Both the position numbers and the translations under genes were made by a program. The notes under the pieces were generated by a model. That model was not told where the DNA came from. It did no database searches and was given only the letters and a program-made list of their open reading frames with translations. Shown here in pieces: positions 58,709-64,000 of a stretch of DNA of 64,000 nucleotides. The stretch is taken from NCBI RefSeq assembly GCF_000092065.1, contig NC_009360.1:1-64000 (forward strand), read 5' to 3'. The DNA is from Ostreococcus lucimarinus CCE9901. Its lineage: Eukaryota; Chlorophyta; Mamiellophyceae; Mamiellales; Bathycoccaceae. Each line of letters begins with the position of its first letter. The stretch's first letter is position 1.

Positions 58709-59377
58709 TCAGCGCGGGCGCGCCGCGGCCGCCGCGGCCGACGCCTTGAACGCGTCGCGAACCGCGCGACTGGTCGCGTTCACGCGGTCCCTGATCTCGC
58801 CCAAATCCTCCTCGCGCGCGAGGTCGAGATACTTTGAAAACTTGTCGGGGTGCCAGCGCACCAACTCCTCGCGAAGCCTCGCGCGCGCGTCGCCTCTCGG
58901 CGCGTCCGACGTCAGAAAATCGCGAAGCGTCGCCGCGCGCGACGTCAGGGCGTCGTCGACGAACGGGAAATCTTTCGCCCGCATCGCTCGCGCGGGCGAT
59001 TTTCGCGCGCGCGCGCGCTCCAATCTTCGCCACGCGCGTCGATACGCGTCGATCGTCGTCGCCCCGGTCGTCGCGTCCGCGTCGCCGCGCGCCCCTCTCG
59101 TCGTCCCGTTCGCGCGCGTCGTTTCGCTTTTCCGCGAATCATTGTCTCTCGCGTTTCGTCTCGACGTCGCTTCTCGTCGTCCCGCGTCGTCGCGCGCGCG
59201 TCGTCGCCTCTCGCTCGCCGCCCACACGCGCGCTCGATGCGTTTCGTCGCCCAGCGGTCCCGTCGCGCTCCACTCGCGCTCGGCGCGCGCGTACGTCGCC
59301 CACGCGTCGTCGGCGCCCGACTCGAGCGCGCGTTCGTCGCGCAACCGCGCCTCGAACGCGTCGTCGTCGAGAATCAT
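58709..59377 (-). CDS. NFKBIL1-like protein with divergent J-type domain
   Basis: The product has 222 residues from ATG 59377 (MILDDDAFEARLRDE); the frame is open upstream with Arg-rich sequence. A long charged helix (ARVWAASERRRRARDD) precedes a C-terminal domain with REELVRWHPDKFSKYL and a following helix IRDRVNATSRAVRDAFKA. This matches the end of NF-kappa-B-inhibitor-like protein 1, whose J-like domain keeps HPDKF in place of HPDK. Family members are linked to mRNA splicing. The ankyrin repeats of the animal protein are absent here. Confidence 0.7.
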   Translation of the reverse strand: MILDDDAFEARLRDERALESGADDAWATYARAEREWSATGPLGDETHRARVWAASERRRRARDDAGRREATSRRNARDNDSRKSETTRANGTTRGARGDADATTGATTIDAYRRAWRRLERARARKSPARAMRAKDFPFVDDALTSRAATLRDFLTSDAPRGDARARLREELVRWHPDKFSKYLDLAREEDLGEIRDRVNATSRAVRDAFKASAAAAAARPR

Positions 59378-59504
59378 CGCGCGCGGTCGACGGCGGCGAC
59401 GTACGCGAGCGCCGAGCGCGACGCGCGGGTCCCCGCTTACGCGTCGCGCGGTCGACGCGGTCGCGCGTCGCTCGCGTCGACCGCGCCGCACTGCGCGACG
59501 CGAC

Positions 59505-59583
59505 ATGCCGTCGGCGTCGACGTCGTCGTCGATCGACGATTCCGCGCCGCTCGCCGCGATCGCGCGCGCGATCGCGCGCGACG

Positions 59584-59615
<32 letters not shown>

Positions 59616-60260
59616 CGCGACGCCGACGGTATCGGCGCGCGCGCGATCGCGGCGCGCCTGGACGCGACGGCGGAATCGTCGCAAAGAAAAAATGCGCCGA
59701 CGGACGCGTCGAAACCGCGACCGCGACCGCCGAAACCGGATTGGGGGTGCGCGCGGTGCGGGACGCGCGTGAACGTCGTGCGGTGGCACAGCGCGGACGC
59801 GAAGTGGTACTACCATCACAGCCGCACGCGCATGTGCAGGCGGTGCGAACGCGAACGCGAGGCGCGAGAGCGCGGAAGACGCGAGGCGGCGGCGACGACG
59901 ACGACGACGACGCGCGACTACGACGACGACGACCACGACGACCACGCCGACGACGACGGGACGGCGAGCGACGACGACGGGACGGACGACGACGCGCGCT
60001 TCGGCCGGGTCGCGCGAGCGACGCGACGACGGCGGTGCGGCCAGTGCGGCTCTCAGACGAACGTGGAGACGTTCGACGCGAAGACGCGACGGTGGACGTG
60101 GACGCGACCGAAGACGCGCATGTGCGAGGGGTGCGACGAGGCGTACGAGGACGCGGCGCGCGCGTACGAGGCGATTTTCGCGAGCGAGACGCGCGCGCGC
60201 GACGGCGAACCGGCCCTCGCGCCGGCGCCGCCGACGTTCGTGTACGACGTCGCGGATTAG
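59505..60260 (+). CDS. Protein with two CxxC-CxxC zinc-finger modules
   Basis: The product has 251 residues. Two related modules each have CxxC, about 25 residues, then CxxC: CARCGTRVNVVRWHS...RMCRRCE around residues 82-115, and CGQCGSQTNVETFD...RMCEGCDE around 180-215. The linker is Asp/Arg/Thr low complexity. The CxxCGT opening and Trp position recall GATA-type fingers, but the loop is longer than the 17-20 of GATA factors. Likely zinc-binding and nuclear. It is divergent to the NFKBIL1-like gene. Confidence 0.65.
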
Positions 60261-60291
60261 AGACGTTTAATGACGATACATTTGATGATAG

Positions 60292-61416
60292 ATGTGCGAC
60301 GCGTTCGAAGCGCGTCGGCGCTCGGGCGCTTCGGCGTCACTCGTCGACGCGTCCCGCGCGATGGCGTCTCGCGCGGCCGTCGACCGCGTCGTCGCGCGCG
60401 CGCGCCTCGCCCTCGAGCGCTGCGAGCTCGCGGTGCCGATCCATTTCGACGCGTGCGCGCGCGCCGCGCTCGCCGACTCCTCGCGCTGGGTCGTCGCGGA
60501 CGACGTCGACGCGTCGCGCGCGCACCCGCTCGTCGTCCCGCTCGCGCGCGCGGCGACGACGACGCGCGCGCCCGTCGTCCTCGGCGTCGCCGTCGGCGCG
60601 CGCGCCGTCGACGCGCGATTCGCGTCCAGCGGCGGGTTCTACGCGCGCGCGCGATCGGCGCAGGCGTCGACGCCGTGGGTCGTCGCGGGCGCGCGGGGCG
60701 CGCGCCTGCTCGCGCCGTCGGCGACGGCGATGCTGCGACGCGCGCTCGCCGAGGACGAGCGCGCGCACGGCGTCGGCGGCGGCGCGGCGACGGCGGCGTG
60801 CGGAAGCGACGCGCTGGACGCGTACGCGCCGGGAGAGCTGACGAATTCGCCGTACGCGACGCGCGTCGAGGCGTTTCTGACGCGACGCGTCGGGCGATTT
60901 CTGGACGCGGACGAAACGCTGATCGAGCGACACGTAGAGCGAGGGGACGTCACGAGCGCGCTGGTGACGGCGGAGTGGTGCGCGGACGGGCCGTACGCCG
61001 GGTGGTCCAGGCCGCACGCGGTGCACGCGGCGACGCTGGCGCGATTCGGACGCGCGGCGGAGGCGAGGGACCAGGCGCGCGTGGCGCTGAGCGTCGGACC
61101 GTGGTGGACGATGGGAGAGGACGGCGCGATGATGACGCAGATGCAAACGCTGAGCGGGTACGCGGGACGAAGCGCGGCGGACGTGCGGAGGACGCTCGAG
61201 GGAGGGGACGTGGACGCGGGAGGCGCGAGCGGCGGCGAACCGGCGCCGACGAGGGAGGAGACGGCGCTGAAGCGCGCGATGGACGCCATGGACGCGGTGG
61301 CGTGGGGGGAGCGCGGTGAGACGTGGGCGTCGGTTCGCGAGCGCGTCGCGGAGAGCCTCGACGAGGCGGGGTTGCGCGCGCTGTCCGCGCACGTGCTCGC
61401 GCCTTTGCGCGAGTGA
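60292..61416 (+). CDS. Hypothetical alpha-helical protein
   Basis: The product has 374 residues; an alternative start at 60361 (MASRAAVDRVV) removes 23. The sequence is Ala/Arg-rich and mostly helical, with clear structured stretches such as ELTNSPYATRVEAFLTRRVGRFL, SALVTAEWCADGPYAGWSRPHAVHAA and ALSVGPWWTMGEDGAM. No membrane segment or catalytic motif. The pattern hints at short TPR-like helical pairs. I do not recognise a family. Confidence 0.7.
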   Translation: MCDAFEARRRSGASASLVDASRAMASRAAVDRVVARARLALERCELAVPIHFDACARAALADSSRWVVADDVDASRAHPLVVPLARAATTTRAPVVLGVAVGARAVDARFASSGGFYARARSAQASTPWVVAGARGARLLAPSATAMLRRALAEDERAHGVGGGAATAACGSDALDAYAPGELTNSPYATRVEAFLTRRVGRFLDADETLIERHVERGDVTSALVTAEWCADGPYAGWSRPHAVHAATLARFGRAAEARDQARVALSVGPWWTMGEDGAMMTQMQTLSGYAGRSAADVRRTLEGGDVDAGGASGGEPAPTREETALKRAMDAMDAVAWGERGETWASVRERVAESLDEAGLRALSAHVLAPLRE

Positions 61417-61510
61417 TTAGATTGTATTACGCGACGCGCGAATCGGTAGAACGTGTGTCGCGCGCGCGCGCGCTGGTGCGTTGTTTTACAATGTGTACAA
61501 TGTTCGTTCA

Positions 61511-64000
61511 TCATTCTAATTCTATAACCTCGCGATCGACGTCGTCGCCGTCGCCGTCGCGACGCCGCGCGTCGAGCGCGCGTCGAGCGCGTCCATCCGG
61601 TCGCTCGAGCAGCGCGCGCAATTCGCCCAGGGTCAAGCCTGCGTCCTTGCCCTTCTTCTGCAGGGCGACGTCGCTCGCGATGTCACTCATGGCGTCCGCG
61701 CGTTGGCGCGAAAAATTGTGCACGTTTTCTTCAATCGTGTCGCGAATGAAAAACCTGTGGACGCACGTCGGGCGCGTTTGTCCGATGCGATCGACGCGCT
61801 TGATCGCCTGGGCTTCCATTCCGGGATCGAGCACGGGCTCGAGCAGTAACACGTGCTGCGCTTCGGTGAGGTTCAAACCGTGCGCGCCACGCTTAAGCGG
61901 CAGCAACAGAACGTTGCACGCGGCGTCGTGCTTAAATGTATCGATGACGTCGCGAAACTTTGGACCAGAGACGCCGCGAACGAAGCGAATTTCATTCGCG
62001 CGCATCGCTTTTTCGACCACGTCCAGGACGTCGTCCCATTCAGAAAACACTATCATTTTAGCGTCATCCTCACGCAACAGCAAATATCTCAGACGTCGAA
62101 TGATCGCTTCAATTTTTGTGCCCCAGCTCCCGGAGACGAGCACTTGTTGTTCCCCGCCGAGGAGGTCGGCTTCGACGCCGAGCAGATCCGTAAGAAATCG
62201 CACGTCGCCTCCTTTACCGCGCCTCACGTAATCAGCCGCATCTCGCACTCCCGTGCGATTGTCAACGTTGTTCACGTACATCAACTCTTCGACGTACGCA
62301 CGAACGCGACAGGTGACGCACGACACTCTCTCCCCGTGCTCGCGTCGGACCAAGTCGAGAGCGCACGAGACGCACGTTCGGTGACCGCAAGGGAAAACAC
62401 ATATTTCAGCGTTAGTTCCCGCGAATGACACCATACAGACCGGACAATCAGTTGCTATAGTGTTTTCTCCGCCAGCGTTCTCCGCGCGAAGATTGTCCTC
62501 CAGATACTTGAGTTGAGACATCGCTTTGCGCAAATCCTTTTCGTACACGAGCTTTTGCGTCGTGTAGTTGACGCTCAAACCCTCCACTTCGTCTCGATAG
62601 ATGACCGACCCTCGGAGACCCTCGGGCACGGGATCGTTTTGCATCAACCAACCCGTGAACCGATGGAAGCCGTGCGGTGGAAGCTCGTGATCGTGCCGAG
62701 TGCGTATTCTCGCCACCGCCATGTCGAGCTCGTCGCGAGACGCGACTTCTTCCCTCTGTTGGACGATGAGCTGCGATATTTTGTAAAATTCCTTGCGCAT
62801 CTCTTCAAGCGCAGCGACGTGCGCCGCGGATTCTTCAACATACGAACTGGGTGCACTCAACGAATGCACCATGGGGACTAAAATACGAAGCACGGCTTCC
62901 ACCGAGCTCGCTCCACCGCGGTTGGTTTCCTCTCGTTCATACTTCCGACCGTAACGAGAAACGCGTGGCACAAACGTTTCCCTGTTCTGACTATCGTCGT
63001 CATTGGTGCGATTTTGCTGAAGCCGCAGGTTGCGAACACCGAATATCTTTGCCTCAAACTCCGAAAGTAACGGTTCGGCCTTGCAAAACATACACACCAC
63101 GCCGGGAAGGGCAAAGTCCGTATCTTTACGGCAGTTTGAGCACGAACCGATCGTACGCACATCATCTTCACTCGGATTTTCAACCCGTACGCGGATTTCT
63201 GAGACAGATTCCATGACTCTGGCGCGTGTGTTGTGAATTTCTTCCAAATCGTTCGCCATCGTCATCTTCAAACCGTCGGTGCTTCGAAAAGGTGCTTGCT
63301 TGTCTTGCCAGCGTCCATCCAAAGCTTCAAGCACACGCGCGAGTATATTCGACGCCGCAACATCTTCTGCGGTTCCTTCTGACGTCATCGCATGATCGAG
63401 GATGAATAGCCACCACGTGAATTTGTCCACGCGCGCGATCGAGCCAAACGCTAAATGCTTCGCCACGTTTGCACTCGTAACTTCGAGTTCGCGCGTCGCT
63501 GCAGGGACGCCGCCAGCACGCTGTGCCATGTATGCAGCTCGCTCTAAATTGGCTTCTTTTTCCAAATCATCGTCCCGTATCGTCGGTGCTATTATCTTGC
63601 CTTTTAGTAACTCTTTGTTCGCCTTGACTTCGCGCATGGCCAAGTTGAGATTGTGAAGCGCGTGAAGTCTTTGAAGGGTGTCCATCCGAATGCCTCGCTG
63701 CTTCCCCTCACCTTCGAGCTTAAGGACTTCACGATACGTTTCTATGACGATGTCGAAAGTTCCTAAAATCCAAGCGATCCCAGCGAGGGCGTTGAGCGAA
63801 AACGCCACGAGACGCTGCGCCTCTTCGGCTTCGATGCGAGCTCTTTCGACAAGCTTTTCAGAAATTTGCTCCATCGTCAACACGTTAGCGCCGGCGCGAA
63901 TACCGCCAGCAAGACCGTGTGATCCCGCTTGCGGATGATCACACGCTTGACGCAATCGCAACAAAGGTCCCATGACGCTCGATGCTTTGTTCGGTGGAAG
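61511..64000 (-). CDS. SHPRH-type SNF2 helicase / RING ubiquitin ligase, 3' part
   Basis: The frame is still open at the window end, so only the C-terminal 830 or so residues are seen. It begins inside the SNF2 region (LLRLRQACDHPQ), followed by the SHPRH-specific helical region (LNALAGIAWILGTF, TLQRLHALHNLNLAM). A C3HC4 RING follows (CPVCMVSFAG...CVFPCGHRTCVSCA...CVTCR), then the helicase C-lobe: KMIVFSEWDDVLDVV, GAHGLNLTEAQHVLLLEPVLDP and AIKRVDRIGQTRPTCVHRF. Family members ubiquitinate PCNA or act in DNA damage tolerance and rDNA regulation. The helicase motifs I-IV must lie beyond base 64000. Confidence 0.9.
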   Translation of the reverse strand, partial: LPPNKASSVMGPLLRLRQACDHPQAGSHGLAGGIRAGANVLTMEQISEKLVERARIEAEEAQRLVAFSLNALAGIAWILGTFDIVIETYREVLKLEGEGKQRGIRMDTLQRLHALHNLNLAMREVKANKELLKGKIIAPTIRDDDLEKEANLERAAYMAQRAGGVPAATRELEVTSANVAKHLAFGSIARVDKFTWWLFILDHAMTSEGTAEDVAASNILARVLEALDGRWQDKQAPFRSTDGLKMTMANDLEEIHNTRARVMESVSEIRVRVENPSEDDVRTIGSCSNCRKDTDFALPGVVCMFCKAEPLLSEFEAKIFGVRNLRLQQNRTNDDDSQNRETFVPRVSRYGRKYEREETNRGGASSVEAVLRILVPMVHSLSAPSSYVEESAAHVAALEEMRKEFYKISQLIVQQREEVASRDELDMAVARIRTRHDHELPPHGFHRFTGWLMQNDPVPEGLRGSVIYRDEVEGLSVNYTTQKLVYEKDLRKAMSQLKYLEDNLRAENAGGENTIATDCPVCMVSFAGTNAEICVFPCGHRTCVSCALDLVRREHGERVSCVTCRVRAYVEELMYVNNVDNRTGVRDAADYVRRGKGGDVRFLTDLLGVEADLLGGEQQVLVSGSWGTKIEAIIRRLRYLLLREDDAKMIVFSEWDDVLDVVEKAMRANEIRFVRGVSGPKFRDVIDTFKHDAACNVLLLPLKRGAHGLNLTEAQHVLLLEPVLDPGMEAQAIKRVDRIGQTRPTCVHRFFIRDTIEENVHNFSRQRADAMSDIASDVALQKKGKDAGLTLGELRALLERPDGRARRALDARRRDGDGDDVDREVIELE

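Noticed and set aside
58850-60841. 663-codon plus-strand ORF
   Set aside because: Almost pure Arg/Ala/Asp; it is a shadow of the NFKBIL1-like, zinc-module and following genes.
1-64000. Transposons, CRISPR arrays, viral genes or a horizontally acquired island
   Set aside because: No transposase, integrase, capsid or repeat-spacer pattern was seen, and codon and base composition look even across the window apart from small intergenic patches.

Overview
This window is a chromosome end of a very compact, GC-rich nuclear genome. It opens with 35 copies of the plant/green-algal telomere repeat CCCTAAA (1-245). After that, protein genes sit almost back to back on both strands, often 30-200 bp apart. 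Most genes are intronless. Four gene models need splicing, and their introns share one grammar: GTGCG- or GTACG-type donors, a CTGAC branch motif and an AG acceptor, 86-260 nt long. A photosystem I subunit (PsaN) with a thylakoid-lumen leader, a chloroplast-type SOUL protein and the intron style point to a picoplanktonic green alga of the Mamiellophyceae, most likely Ostreococcus or a close relative. That assignment is an inference; no ribosomal RNA or marker gene confirms it.

Layout. 1-2.9 kb: telomere, a small ORF cut by the telomere, a PPR-tRNA methyltransferase fusion and a divergent conserved gene. 2.9-10.6 kb: a multi-pass membrane protein, cytosolic malate dehydrogenase, an Arg-rich coiled-coil protein, an HMG-box protein, an ABCG half-transporter and the RNA polymerase III subunit Rpc25. 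11.2-16.2 kb: a 1669-residue receptor-like protein with PstS phosphate-binding-like ectodomains, a membrane segment and two class III nucleotide cyclase domains. This is the most unusual gene in the window. 16.3-31.2 kb: tubulin cofactor D, a Bet1-type SNARE, a MoeA-glucuronokinase fusion, SAM50, a spliced unknown gene, the GPN2 GTPase, proteasome alpha 2 and a methyltransferase-dioxygenase fusion. 31.2-43 kb: an MFS transporter, a YjbQ-family protein, a rhamnose mutarotase-like protein, a PHAX-domain protein, PsaN (spliced), two unknown genes, a membrane protein with two LC8-like domains, CCR4-NOT subunit NOT2 and a SOUL heme-binding protein. 43-64 kb: a MutS homologue of the MSH6/MSH7 type, a U-box protein with internal repeats, a LON-domain protein, proteasome alpha 6 (four exons), APC3/CDC27, a VHS-GAT trafficking adaptor (spliced), a methyltransferase-like protein, an NFKBIL1-like protein, a two-zinc-module protein, an unknown gene and the 3' part of an SHPRH-type SNF2/RING protein that runs off the window.

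The genes do not form an operon or one pathway. They are ordinary eukaryotic housekeeping functions (protein turnover, transcription, trafficking, repair, photosynthesis), mixed with several unusual domain fusions. No mobile element, CRISPR array, rRNA or convincing tRNA gene was found. All identifications come from reading motifs by eye; no database search was run.
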